The notes: generated by a model not told the origin, from the letters alone. A stretch of 64,000 bases of DNA from Adiantum capillus-veneris (GCA_014529385.2 CM043958.1:123206317-123270316); one strand, 5' to 3'; counted from the first letter of the stretch, positions 37,251 to 49,247 are shown. Numbers and translations: made by a program.

Positions 37251-37444
37251 AGTTGAGGAGAAGGCATCAGCAATAAGTTATTCTTGAAATGTTTTATTTG
37301 CATAGTATTATATTATTTTTCCAATAAGCCACTATGGATCGCTTGTAAATAATTAGTGAGAACTCACCTTAAGAGGGCCATGCAATAAGTGATATGCTCA
37401 ACTCATAAAATAAAGTGGAACTAAGTGTAAAGAAACTTTCAAGT

Positions 37445-37680
37445 TTTAATTTTTATTTTCACCATCAACGCAGGGAAGGTAGTAGGGAGAGACTATACAC
37501 ATATCATGTATTTAGAACTGTACATTTATGTAATTACACCCTCGAGGGGAAATTGTGGGAACCACCCCCCCAATAGGGGAGGAGAATACACCCAAGAGAA
37601 CGCATTCCGTGAGCCTTGAACCCTCAACCTTGGGGTTACATCGCAAGGTCTCACCAACTAAGCTACATTTCTTGGGTACG
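37445..37680 (-). mobile_element. tRNA-derived SINE
   Basis: On the minus strand an A box (TAGCTTAGTTGGTGAGA, 37665-37649) and a B box (GGTTCAAGGCT, 37622-37612) lie at tRNA spacing. A ~150-bp unrelated body follows, then an A-rich end (AAAATAAAAATTAAA at about 37460-37446). This is the architecture of a pol III SINE, which is moved by LINE machinery. Confidence 0.7.
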
Positions 37681-37685
37681 GCTTC

Positions 37686-37790
37686 CAATTTTTGGCACCA
37701 ATAAACAATATCAAATATTAAATAAAAAACTCCACAAGAGGTGCCATGGAGTTTGGGGCTATAATCTTTAGGCCATTGATTTGCAAGATT
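37686..37790 (+). repeat. Second copy of the 100-bp repeat at 32646
   Basis: Directly right of the SINE head; nearly identical to 32646-32745. Confidence 0.65.
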
Positions 37791-38500
37791 CTGTTATGCT
37801 ATCATGTGTACTCTCTAATCTTGTCTACATCATCTTCCCCTTACAATCTTCCACTATCAAGTCTATGCTTGTGTGTGTGAGAGCGTGGTGTCATAGTCTA
37901 GGTGTGTGTACTTGGGATTTGGGAGAGATGGTAAGAGGTTGACAAGTAAGTGTTCAAGAAAATTGGAATTATGAAGCAATTGTTCTCTGCTTCTACTCCC
38001 AACATATGTCATATTCCAAAAATTGTGCATGAAATTTTTAATTTTTTTTGTCAAAGATTCGCCTTAAAATAAAGTCCACTTTTGGATATTTCCATTCATC
38101 TCACTTATTTGTATGAAAATACCTCATATGGACACAATTGGGGAATCTATATGCATATTTTATATGCATATAGTATGCATATACTTTATTTGTATGAAAA
38201 TACCTCATATGGACACAATTGGGGAATCTATATGCATACTTTCATTAGTTTTTCATAGAAATGTTTATTTTGCAAGAAATTATGCACTATAAATTTTCTT
38301 AAATGAGCCTGAATCGGCTATAAGCATGTTAAAGTGTCACTAAAAATGCTTTCCCGCACAATGATAGTTACTTGTGCTTGTTAGCATGTATTGAAAACCA
38401 AAGAGCAACCTGCAGTTTGAATTTAAAATGTTCCTAAAAAATATTACTTATTTCCTCCCTTTTGGGGTGTGGCCTGACTTTTTAGTTACTGAAGACGATG
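37791..38500. repeat. Intergenic, with an 81-bp tandem duplication
   Basis: Sequence beginning ATTTGTATGAAAATACCTCA at 38107 recurs at 38188. Nothing else was recognised. Confidence 0.7.
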
Positions 38501-38511
38501 TGGCGTACATG

Positions 38512-38513
<2 letters not shown>

Positions 38514-38567
<54 letters not shown>
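38514..38567. repeat. (TC)n microsatellite
   Basis: Uninterrupted TC tract of about 54 bp. Confidence 0.95.
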
Positions 38568-38572
<5 letters not shown>

Positions 38573-39121
38573 CGCAAACTGTGTATGTGTGTCGCGTTTG
38601 TTCCTTGTGATGAGCATCCTGCCCTGGAGGTAAGTTTTCAAAGATAAGCTCTGTCTCTGTCGCGCTCCGACAAAGACATACATATATGGAGAACTAGCAT
38701 ACAACATTATTGCCACTAGCTCCAATGCTCGAAATGGAGGCATGCTATAATATGATGGTAAGAAAATCTTGTGGGTAACCCACTCACTTCAAATGAAGTC
38801 ATTGGTTTAGTTCGTCACATTATTGCAGGTTTGGAATTACACTATCAACTGTTGACATCTATTCATTTAAGCGATTTCAGGTAAGTAATATATTATACAC
38901 ATTTATAGTCCTTAGGAGAAAGAAGAAGAACTACAAGAGGTTCTTGAGACGCTTGTAGTGCAACGCTCAAATGTGGAAAAGTCTCGACCTTGCTAATGAA
39001 AGTTGCTATAGTCTTTGTTATATAGAGACACTCATAGCAATGTCTACAGCGACGTTGACCCTGTAAGAATAATCCGGAGCGCCAAAAACTCAACTTTGTA
39101 GATCTGAGTTTCAACTCTCTC

Positions 39122-39138
39122 TGCGAAACAGGTATACC

Positions 39139-39192
<54 letters not shown>

Positions 39193-39222
39193 CACACACA
39201 CACACACGCACACGCACGCACG

Positions 39223-39303
<81 letters not shown>

Positions 39304-39355
39304 AGAGGAGGGATAGCCAGGTATGCTCTCCCTATCAGCGAAACAGGTATACCCA

Positions 39356-39400
<45 letters not shown>

Positions 39401-39425
39401 GAGGAGAGGAGGGAGAGCCAGGTAT
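39122..39425. repeat. Duplicated (TC)n(CA)n module
   Basis: GCGAAACAGGTATACCC, then (TC)n, then (CA)n, then CGAGGAGAGGAGGGA.AGCCAGGTATG occurs twice in tandem (39122-39327 and 39338-39425). The two copies differ mainly in tract length. Confidence 0.85.
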
Positions 39426-39512
39426 GATCCCTACCTCTCCTTTGTCTCATGTTTCCTTCCCCTCTTTGTTTCTCTCTCCCACACGCACACACACACATGC
39501 AAACATTGTGTG

Positions 39513-39514
<2 letters not shown>

Positions 39515-39546
<32 letters not shown>

Positions 39547-39827
39547 GAAATGAAATATTATATTAAACGTATTCAAAATGCCAAATCGTTTATGAGACCA
39601 ATCCAATGAACTCCTTGTGGATCTAATCTAATGTCTGGGTTGTCCGAGAAAGTAGTAGTGCATTGGTTGGTGAAGAGCTTCGTCAATGTCTGCCTTTGTA
39701 AATAGACGAATTGGGCATCTCCCATATTGTACTAGACTAGTCTTGATCCTTTGATGGAGCCTTGGTCGATGACGTGGATGTCTAGATCTCTCGAGCTCAA
39801 TGGCTCTGTCAACTAATATATCTTTAG

Positions 39828-39880
<53 letters not shown>

Positions 39881-39990
39881 CACACACGTAGACACAAACA
39901 CACATACATTGAGAGAGAGAAGGAGAAAGAAAGAGAGTTTGAGAAACATATATAGATAAAGAGAGAGAAAGAGATATATAGAGAGAGAGT
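39515..39990. repeat. (GA)n-rich interval
   Basis: GA tracts at about 39515-39543 and 39832-39877, then mixed GA/CA repeats. No gene recognised. Confidence 0.8.
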
Positions 39991-40130
39991 CATAGGTTTA
40001 GGATTTAGTTTTTATATTTAGTTTAGAGTTTAGGTTTAGATTTAATGTAAGAGGTTTGGGTTTAGGTTTAGGATTTGACTCTATATCTAAGGTTTAGAGC
40101 ATAGTTAGGAATATTTAAAGATAGTTAGTG
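39991..40130 (+). repeat. Degenerate telomere-like array (TTTAGGG type)
   Basis: Many units close to TTTAGGG occur on the plus strand, best at 40053-40073 (GGTTTGGGTTTAGGTTTAGG). Others are degraded (TTTAGTT, TTTAGAG). It lies about 430 bp left of the stop codon of the Penelope-like element, on the side of that element's 3' end. Confidence 0.65.
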
Positions 40131-40227
40131 ATTAAAGCTTAGAGTGGAAAAAGAAAAAACTTAGTGAGCTAACTTTTCTTTGGCAACATGATGGAAGAGA
40201 AGAGGGAGAGAAAAAAAAAGGGGGGAA

Positions 40228-40245
40228 GGGGGGGGGGGGGGGGGG
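40228..40245. repeat. Poly-G run
   Basis: About 18 G's in a purine-only context between the telomere-like array and the Penelope-like element. Confidence 0.9.
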
Positions 40246-40560
40246 AGAGGAAGAAGAAGTGACACAAGTTTACACCAAACATGTTTCACTTAATTAGCTC
40301 ATCAGTGGTGTAAGCACAAGAGCAATATAAAGGGGGTATAAATAGGGAGGTGTGGTTCCAAAAAACTATACAAGGTACCACCTTAAAGAGGGAGAGACCT
40401 ACTAAAAGATAAGTTATGACCAATCTTAAGTGGGTACTTTCAAAAAATGAGGGAAAGGAGGTTGACATAGCCTAGGGAATGGATGGAGGCTTAGAGGGGT
40501 CATATACATAAAGGAGGCCAAAATTAGTTGAGGTAGGGGTTTGTCATTTGAGGGTGGAAA

Positions 40561-43500
40561 TTATTGAGGTGAAGTGGGGAGAGCAGGGCCGGGGGGGGGG
40601 GGGGCTTTAGAGAGAAGAGTTCCAAGATTGGGCGCATTCAAGAGGCAAATCAAAGGTCTTGGTAAGTGTGCGAGGTTGGTGTTTGATTTAAGAAGTTTAG
40701 TGAGGGGTTTGCTAATGGAATGGGATAAGTTGAGATTGCGGATTAGAGGTGTGAAAGGAAATTTTATGATGGTCGGTGAAGGTTTGGCTTTAGATAACTT
40801 ATGGAGGAGAGAAGGTCTCAAATCGTAGGAAAGGTAGAGAAAGCAAGCTTCCAAAAGGGGGGAGGAATATCCCTTTGCTCTTAGCCTAGCAAAGAAAAGG
40901 TTACAAATAGAGATAAAGCCCAAAAGAGAGCTTTCCCTAATAACATACCTCCTAAGCTCTGAGAGATAAAAGCAATATTTTGGTGTGTAGGGTTCCATGA
41001 TTGCCAAGGGATTTAGTTGTAGGAATTAAGACTTTTTTGGTGGCACTAGGTATCAAGGATCCTATAAGCGGCAAATGAGGGACCTTTGAAGAAATGAATG
41101 TCCAGAATAAAAGAAGGTGTCCATACTCCGGGAGGAGTTCACTTAAGCTAGAAAGAGGACCATCCCAAATTTTAAAGGCATCATCTACAAATCTCTTAAA
41201 GTAGAGAAGGGAAGGGGAAGATAGGAGTTTCATGCATTCCTTTAAAAAGCAAAGAAAGAGGCATGCATACACAACCGCACAGTTAGACCCCATTGCAGTG
41301 CCCTTAATTTGGTGCCAAATTTCTTTATTGAAAGAGAGATAATGGTGGTTGAGGATAAGAGGGGCTAAGGATAAAACGAAATGGAACTTAGGGGAGGGGA
41401 AGAAACCTTGGATGGAATTTTTAAGGGAAAAAAGACCTTCGTGGATGGGGATACTTGGGTAGAGAGATTCAACATTAAAGGTGAAGAGGATAATGTTGGG
41501 AGGAAAACCAGTGGAAGCTAAGTCTAAAACAAGTGAGTGAGAGTCATTTAGATGTTGTGTTTTGGACAAAAGAATAGGGTAGAGTTGTGCATGGAGCCAC
41601 TTCAAGGCGTGTTCCAAAATGTACCCTTTGTACGAGCAAAGGGGACGGCCAACAAGGATAGGTTTTTGGATCTTAGGTTAAAGGAAGAAGGGACAAGGCT
41701 TGGGGTTTTCAAGCAAGGAGGAGAAGATAAAGACTCTTTCCTTGTAGGGAAGAAGAGGGTAATCGAGACAACAGAGGATATGAGGGAGTGTACAAAGGGT
41801 AAGGGAGGTGAGGAAATTTTAGAGTAGGTGAGGGGTTCCATGAGGTGACGAAAGGCTTCATTATAATACCAAGACTTAGAGAGAATAAACGATCCTAGAT
41901 TCTTATAGCCGGTTTGCTAATAATGCTATGACATTTTCTTAAGGATGAGATGGAATCCATTAAAAGAGGTTTAGAGTGGAAAGGAAGAAGAGAGGAGAGA
42001 AGAGGTTTTAAGAGAGAAGAGATGTATCTAAAGGTTAGGCTAAGGGTTGTGGGGGAGAGGAAGGATTCCAAAGAGGATTCCGGAAAGAAAGAGAAGAGGG
42101 AGAAAGAGAGGGTTCATTTTTAAAAAACATTTTAAGTTGCAAACTCCTTTCTAAATTAGAATAAGCTTGAAGAATAAAGAAGAGAGGAAAATATAGTTGA
42201 GTCCAAGGCCCAAAATCCTTTGTTTGAAGGGAGAGAGGGAATGATTGGAGAGGTTATTGAAGGAAAGGTTAATAACCTTGTGCTCAAGAGGAAATGTGGT
42301 AATTTTACCTAGAGCCAAAATCTTAAAGAGGTGGGGGTTAGTGAGGGGGAGCCAAAATTTACAACTCTTTCTACCCATGCAGGGGGGGTGAGAGAGAAAA
42401 GGGAACAAACAAGGAGGAGGGGTCCAAATATGAGGAAAGAGAGGGTCTTGAGAGAAGAGAAAATGGAACCATGTGGTAGGGTGCTCCTTCCCTACTTTAC
42501 CCTCCTCCTTGCAAGCTTTTTGAAGTTCTAGATAGGCTATATGTAGGGTGTAGAGGCTTGGATTGTGGCGTGAGAGAGTTGAGGGGATATTTGGGAGTTT
42601 TGAGTAGAGAGGATAAGGGGGAAATGTTGGATGAGGAGGGAGAAAGGAAGGGATTCTTTAAAGTGACTAAAATGGGTGGATTTTAAGAGGGGGAAGTGGA
42701 GCAAGTGTGGACCACTGGTGGAGAGGATTTGGATTTTTTTAAAGGTTGAGGTAAAATCTTCATGGGAGGTTTAATTAAAAAATGGAGGCTTCTTGAAAGG
42801 TTATGTGCTATTTCCATGCGAGTAAATTTCCAAAGGAGAGAGCTTGTAGGAGGTCAAGCGATGGGAATTGTTAGAGGGCTTCTTTCGCAGGGGTGAAAGA
42901 AGCTTTATCATTTGGGTGGTGACTTCATGAAGGACCAATTTGCCCACCATTTCTTCCTTAGATAGAGACTCCACTTCTTCCAAGATGGAAGACTCGTCTC
43001 TCTTCCTAGCATTGTGCACCGCTATGCTTAAGGAAGAGGCCGAATGGGTTTGGAGAATCTCATTTTGAAGACATGTATCAAACTCTTTGAGGAAAGTTTG
43101 CTTCCAAAAAAGGAGTTGATTGGCCCAAGCCGCGGGTTGAACTCTTGGGAAAGAGATCGGTGAAAGCTTTTTAGTGAGGTCCAAAAGCCTCTCTTCCACG
43201 AGATCGCGGTACTCATTAAAGATTTTAAGGAGGTTATTGACAAGAAAATATTGGGCTTGGATGTAAGCTTTGGTACAATCCAATTGGAATGGAATATTGA
43301 GAGCGTTAATCTTGGCGCTTAAGAGCGCTTGAGCTTGAGAGTCGTCTAAGGTGAGACAAGGAGGCTTCATACAAAGGCTATGCAAGGATTTTTGAAATGA
43401 GTGAAGGTTTTGCAAATGAGAAAGGTGTGATTTTATTTTCTAAGATTATGATTGAGTACTTTAAACTCAACGAAGGAGAGGGAAACAATTTTGTTGGATT

Positions 43501-43840
43501 CCAAGGGCTTATCGATTGCCAATAGAATGGGAGGAGGAGAAGGAGAGGGAACAACCACAAGGGCAGAAGAGCTTGTGGAGAGAGAGCCCAAAGATGAGGG
43601 GAAGGTAAGAGGAGGACTTGTGAGGAGGCCGTTTTGAATGGTGTTGGAGAAGATGCCACTAGTAAGGCCAAGGTGATGGGAGAGGGAGGGGTTGATGTTG
43701 CCAAGGTTTTTCATCACAGGAAGGGAGAGTTGATCAAGATCTTCAAGCGATAGGTTAGCGGTGAGATCGAGGATCTCTTCGGGGCTTAAACGGGTCTTTT
43801 TAGAGACTAGGTGGGAAAGGTTGGCGTCAAAGAGTGTCGG
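40561..43840 (-). pseudogene. Penelope-like retroelement (PLE), no GIY-YIG endonuclease seen
   Basis: Minus-strand coding begins by 43840 (LFDANLSHLVSKKTRLSPEE) and runs in several frames. The N-terminal part is alpha-helical. NLSFNNLSNHSLSPFKQ lies near 42270. RT motifs run from KPILVGRPLCSYKGYILEHA (41660) through FTFNVESLYPSIPIHEG and IKGTAMGSNCAVVYACLF to YFKRFVDDAFKIWDG (aspartates at 41185-41180). These are the hallmarks of PLE RT, which is related to telomerase. The C-terminal part (YTPKYCFYLSELRRYVIRES, then PFTPLIRNLNLSHSI and CLLNAPNLGTLLSKAPP) ends in TAA at 40561, soon after a codon run from poly-G. I find no GIY-YIG domain in any frame to 40260. Frameshifts near 43420, 41660 and 41000 break it. 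Confidence 0.85.
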
Positions 43841-44912
43841 CTAGCTGCCAAGCCTCACCATAAGGATGCTAACAAAGCAAGAACCTTAGACATAAAATGT
43901 CAATCCGTGGGACGTAGCCGACCCGACTAGTGCATGGAGGCTACAAGACATAGCTAATCTCTTGGAAAACCCAAGTCTGTTGTGGGACGTAGGTGACCCA
44001 ACTAGTGCATGGAGGCTACAAGATAGCTAATCTCTCGGAAAACCCAAGTCTATGTCACTCTTGCTTATCTAAGTCTCAAGTGCATGTCAAACACCAAAAA
44101 CTACTTTCTCTACTGCAACCTTATTTAGACAAATTTGTGTAGCTACAGGTCTTCAAATGAAATAAAACTTAATACCTAACAAGGGCAAAGTACCCTCTAC
44201 ACTCTCATGTGCTCAAATGTCATTTTTGACACCTAGAAAAAATTGCGCAGAAGATAAACATCCCATCTTAGGGTTGTCAGTTTCGGTTCTAGAACATCTC
44301 TATAGATTCCTCTAGACGTGCTCTATCTATCTCTAAGGTCAAAATCTAGTTTTAGTGCGTGTATTGTGCTACATAGGGAGCAAAAAGAGCTGTTAGACAA
44401 GCACAACTAAAAGTACAACTTTATCGTGAGAGACTTATGTAGACAGAGAGAGATTTCACCTGTGAACACATTGGTATGCTCATAACAACAATGCAATACC
44501 GTACGCAAGAGAGACGAGTAATTGAAGAAACAATAGACAGTCGTTCAGCTGCTGTAGCAAAGATTACTCTTTATTATCCAAAACTTAGGTCTTAAAGTTA
44601 CAAAAATTGGTTTTTATACCTTAGCTAAGGTGTAAAAAGGGATTCCTCACTAATTGGGGCTCAATATAAGGTTAGGAGACTACACAGGATTACAAACATG
44701 GAAGCCATTGGCCCCTTTAGACTCACTGTTACCCAATAACATTACAATGGCTTTGGACTCGCAGAAATTTTTGATAATAAAATGGGTTTTATTACAATGA
44801 TTAGGCTTGAAATTTTTTTTGGAGGCTTGCTTGATGCTCTTCTTTTTGTCTTGTTGGCTAAGCAACTAAACATTCTCCCCCTCCTTGCCTGTGTCGTTCG
44901 TGACACAACAAC
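43841..44912. repeat. Interval with a 75-bp tandem duplication, no gene
   Basis: GTGGGACGTAG...CCCAAGTCT at 43907-43981 recurs at 43982-44051. The rest shows no coding frame that I recognise. Confidence 0.65.
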
Positions 44913-47290
44913 TTAGGGTGCTAGGTAGTGGTCAGGCTTGGGCATTGCTATTCGTTGGGCTTGATGCTCAATACCTTGCTGGTATTTGATACGCAACTCT
45001 TTTTCTTTAATGGACATGAATTGCATGTTGATTGCATTCTTCATCTCCATTGCTGAATAGCTAACAAATTGAGCCCCGAGGTTTGTGATGACAGGGACGA
45101 AGATCTTTGATCTATAAGTGAAAAAGACCGTGTAGACTGCTTCTTCAAATGTTTGCATGTAATAGGATGGGAGAAACATGGCCCTTGCATAGAATCCATG
45201 AAGGACTTCTTCAGATGGTTGGCTAGAGAGATCATAGCATGGGCATTGTGTACCTTCGAGGAAGGACATCCATGTTGCATCTGTTTGTTCTACCCTATGA
45301 AAGGTTTGCAAACAAGTGAGGAGTATCTTTGCAATTTTTACTAGCATAATACATACCAAATTTCGGATACCCTGAAATAGATATATGGGCGATAATAGTG
45401 TCTCCACCATGTATGACTTTGTCGGTTGGTTATTTGGAGGTGGTGGAAATTGGGGGTAGTTAAGCCAGGTTGGTCTTTTCTGTTGGAGGAGAAGGCGTTG
45501 TTGCCAATTTTTGACTCTTGGTACCGGGCACTGCACAAGATCTTGTTTGATTATGAACGATGCATTTGTGAACAAATGAGATACCTGGGATGCCGGTTAA
45601 GCCAAATTTCTCACCATTTCGGGTGTTGTAGTGCTGGATTGGCCTGGAGATCCTTGAGGAGTCTTTCTTTGATTTGGAGGACTTTGAATTTAATGAGAGA
45701 GTAAGGGACAGCTTTCTAATGACACATTCCATTGATTGTGGAGGGAGTGAGTAGATTGACATTGATTGAGTGTATAATGCGTTCTTCCCATTGCATTGCC
45801 TCCTTCCAAATGGTATGTTTCCTCTAGGCTATCTAGTTTTTCAAAACATCTTCCTCCTCAAAAGTCAGGATTTTCAAATTAGTGGAAGGTTTGACTTTTG
45901 CTTGAGAAATTTCAAGCTCAAGAAGATTGGCCTCTTCCGCGGTTGACACTTCCAAATACATGAACTGAAGGGTATCCTTATTTTGCATTGCGACAGTAAA
46001 TTGCTCAGCCCCCGACGTGGTTGGATGTGCGCGAAAGATTCAACTGAGAAATATGCTTTTGGTAGTTGTCTTCTTGTTGTATGATGAAGCTAATTAACAA
46101 TTTTCTTCTTTGCATCTGCTCAAGCTTTAGCTCCATCTCTAAGTCCTTAACCTTTTTCCCCATTGTTTGATATGCAACATATGTGCCCTGTAGTGTGAAT
46201 GATGCTGGATTATCCTTTAGTTGATTAAGAAGTGCATTTTGTTCTTGGCATTGTGCTTCCGCCTAGTCTAACTTTGTATTTGCAATGTTAAGCTGAATGT
46301 GTAGGCATTGCACCGTAGACTCTGATTCTTGTAGAGCTAAAGTGGCCTTTGTGACATGTTGCTTGTGTTGCTTATTTGTTGGAGTGGTGGTTGTTGACCT
46401 AATACTGGCTATGGCTACTTTATATTCATTGGCAGTCTTTACATGGGTGCCACATTTGTCGGGTAGTGATACATATGTTGTCCTTGTGGCGTCATTGGCA
46501 CGTATTTAACATTCTCATCGTATTTAGGCTTGTAGTAACACTTGTTTGTCTCGTGATTTGTCCATTTTCTTTCAATGGTGCACCATTTTAATTCACTTTG
46601 CGGTTGTCCTTGATTTGGTCCCTGCATTTGGCCTCTCAACAACATCCTTTGCATGTTGATCATCATATCGTTCATGCACTTCAGCATGTCCTCTGTAGAA
46701 TTGACAGGAGCCACAATAGCTGGTCCGACTTGTGCCAGCAGAATGGTTGTTGTTTGTTTGCTTTGTATGTCTTTAGCTTTACTTTCCTCATTATAAATCT
46801 CACAATTATCACTCAGGTCAATCGCGTCTAGACTACATGCTTCCCAAGTCATATGTTTTTTGTTGTACAAGATAGCATGTAATTCCTTGTTTAATATTCC
46901 TTCCAAAAATAATGAGACGAGTCTTTCCTTAGTTGGTATTTCCAACTTTGGACATCTGTCTATATATTGCATCATTCGACTCACACTATCCCTTACAGTC
47001 TCTCCCTGTTTCTGCGTGAAACTATAGATTTGTGCCACTATATTGTGCTTTATCCCCATTTTAGAATTGGTAGCAACAAATCTCATTGCCAAGGTTGGCA
47101 TATCGATTATTGATCCAGGCGGTATGGTTTGAAACCAAGTCAAAGATTTGTATTCCAATGTTATCCCAAACCCCTCAAAGTGCGTATGGAATTTGGTTAT
47201 GTACTCAAATCTCAAAACTTGTCTAAAGCTGGCCAAATGGTCATAAGGATCCCTTGATCCGCTGTATTTTTTGACCCACTTTTACATCAC
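44913..47290 (-). pseudogene. Gag followed by a coiled-coil region, decayed retroelement
   Basis: Minus-strand Gag starts near 47280 (KWVKKYSGSRDPYDHLASFR) and continues open from 47236 to 46439. Landmarks include EGFGITLEYKSLTWFQTI, QKQGETVRDSVSRMMQYIDR and the finger-like WCTIERKWTNHETNKCYY. The same landmarks occur in the Gag of element E (KWVNRKYSGDKDPRDHVEAF, WCEIERKWTNH). Below 46439 the frames shift but read as a helical, glutamine- and glutamate-rich coiled coil (KKVKDLEMELKLEQMQRRK near 46110). A 220-codon frame (45575-44913) of unknown kind ends in a QGIEHQAQRIAMPKPDHYL tail. No protease or polymerase is visible. LTRs were not located. Confidence 0.65.
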
Positions 47291-47706
47291 TAAATAATTT
47301 TGAAAATTGCTTGAAAAAAGGGACACTTAGTGTCTTAGGACAATTGAGTGTTTAATTATAGAACTAGTGCTAGGCAAATTGACCTACCCAAGATTTGACA
47401 AATAAGTAAAATAAATATCTAAAGCCAATATATATATAAGGATCACATTGGGGTATTCACTTGAGATTTCATAACCTTTAACACCCTCTCTACAGCTCAT
47501 AGTGGACATAAGTAGTGATAACAAGGCAATGAAAAAGCTACCATAGACACCCCAACAATAGCTATTGTGCTGGTGGTACACCTCAGATTTGCTAGTACCA
47601 ACATATCACCTGAGAAGAATGAAATCTTGAGCATCAGATGCCTTTTAGAAAGTTGAACTGTAGACCACACTATGTCCAAGAATCCCCATTCATGAACTAT
47701 GAACAC
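47291..47706. other. AT-rich sequence left of the TRIM element
   Basis: No gene recognised. The 5-bp target duplicate ATCAC ends at 47711. Confidence 0.4.
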
Positions 47707-47711
47707 ATCAC

Positions 47712-47894
47712 TGTTGGGTATGCAAGCCCGGGTTTAGTGGTGTCTTAACCTATGGGAACACTCTCTATAGCATGTAGTGTAGGTTCATTGGCAAGTTAAG
47801 TTTGCATGGCAAGTTTGGCCTTATATTGTAAGGTTTGTTTTTACACAATATAAATAAAAAAAGAATAGCGTGATTTTTGTTCTCTTGCTGTGTC

Positions 47895-47963
<69 letters not shown>

Positions 47964-48018
47964 TGCTCATCATCTTGGCAGCTCACCGCTACCACCCACC
48001 ATAGCTTCCCTCATAACA
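47712..48018 (+). repeat. 5' LTR of the TRIM element
   Basis: TGTT...AACA ends; contains a (TC)n tract at about 47896-47961. Confidence 0.9.
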
Positions 48019-48020
48019 AC

Positions 48021-48032
48021 TGGTATCACAAC
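48021..48032 (+). other. Primer-binding site of the TRIM element
   Basis: TGGTATCACAAC, two bases after the LTR, is close to the initiator tRNA-Met site TGGTATCAGAGC. Confidence 0.75.
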
Positions 48033-48989
48033 CGGCCCTCAATGCTCGTAGAGTCACGCCGGAGCAGCCCCTTACAGAGTAAGGAAGCAGCACTGTCGAC
48101 TTGCATGAAATAGGGCAAACCAATCATCAACATGAACGGCTTGGCTTTCTGAGAATTTCTTGACATTGCAAGACCCCCCCGTTTGGCCTTTACAGCCCGC
48201 CCTGAGCTTATCTTTTTCTTCGACCTATCGCCTGTGCCATTGCTGTGCTATAGAGGTTTTTTTTTGTGTTGATTTTCACACTGAATGCAAGTGACCACCC
48301 GATTTGGTCTTGAACTCCCTAACCCAACGGGTATTCCCACCCTCATGTACCCTCTGATTCCGCATTCGGTGATTGGATAGAAAATTGGTACTCTCTTGAA
48401 GGTTTAAACAAAAAAATTTCCAACCCGCGGCAGTAACATCAAGGTAGGTTTTTGTCAAATTAACAAAAAATTGACAAGTCTTGGCTCAGAGCACAATTGG
48501 CTAAAAGTGGTTGTAGCCTTCTAGGATTTGGACGGGCATAGCAGATAAAGAGCTATAATGGCACATTTATCTTGGTATGTATGCAAAAATTTATCATGTT
48601 CAAGGATTCTGACATGTTCAAACACATCGAAATTGCCAAAACAAAGAAGAATATCCTTTGAGATTGCACTACAAATTATTTTACCCGTTAAGTGTCATAA
48701 TTTTTTCCAGTTAAAGCCTCCTTTTACATTATCTGTTGTCAAATATTGTCGTGCTTGTCAGTTGTCCTCATGCCCCAAAATATTTTACGGGTTATACACA
48801 CTGCCACATACAAAGTGGTAAGACCACCCTTTGTTGTTTGGTCGAGTTCTGGTATGTCTCACACTGATGGTTGTTGAGGGAAGTACACACACACACCTAT
48901 GTTATTGTCAAGGGGGGGACTTCTACTCATGGTTTCAGGTGATTGGACTCGGCCATGGTCTGTATCAAGTCCATTATTAGTGGTTTGGG

Positions 48990-49002
48990 CTTGAGGGGGG
49001 GT
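48990..49002 (+). other. Polypurine tract of the TRIM element
   Basis: TTGAGGGGGGGT directly before the TGTTGGG start of the right LTR. Confidence 0.75.
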
Positions 49003-49185
49003 TGTTGGGTATGCAAGCTTGTGTTTAGTGGTGTCTTAGCCTGTGGGAACACTCTCTATAGCATGCAATGTAGCTTTAGTGGCAAGTTAAGTTTGCATGG
49101 TAAGTTTGGCCTTATATTGCAAGGTTTGTTTTTACACAATATAAATAAAAAAAGAATAGCGTGATTTTTGTTCTCCTACTATGTC

Positions 49186-49247
<62 letters not shown>

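Noticed and set aside
37612-37665. Functional tRNA gene
   Set aside because: A and B boxes are present, but the B box is imperfect, a long unrelated body and an A-rich tail follow, and I could not form a clean acceptor stem; a SINE explains it better.
38893-39606. 237-codon minus-strand frame with long valine/cysteine and arginine/glutamate runs
   Set aside because: It is a translation of (TC)n and (CA)n tracts with no conserved coding sequence.
40260-40600. Hidden GIY-YIG endonuclease after the PLE RT, shifted by the poly-G run
   Set aside because: All three minus frames to 40260 show stops and no GIY-YIG or conserved downstream residues.
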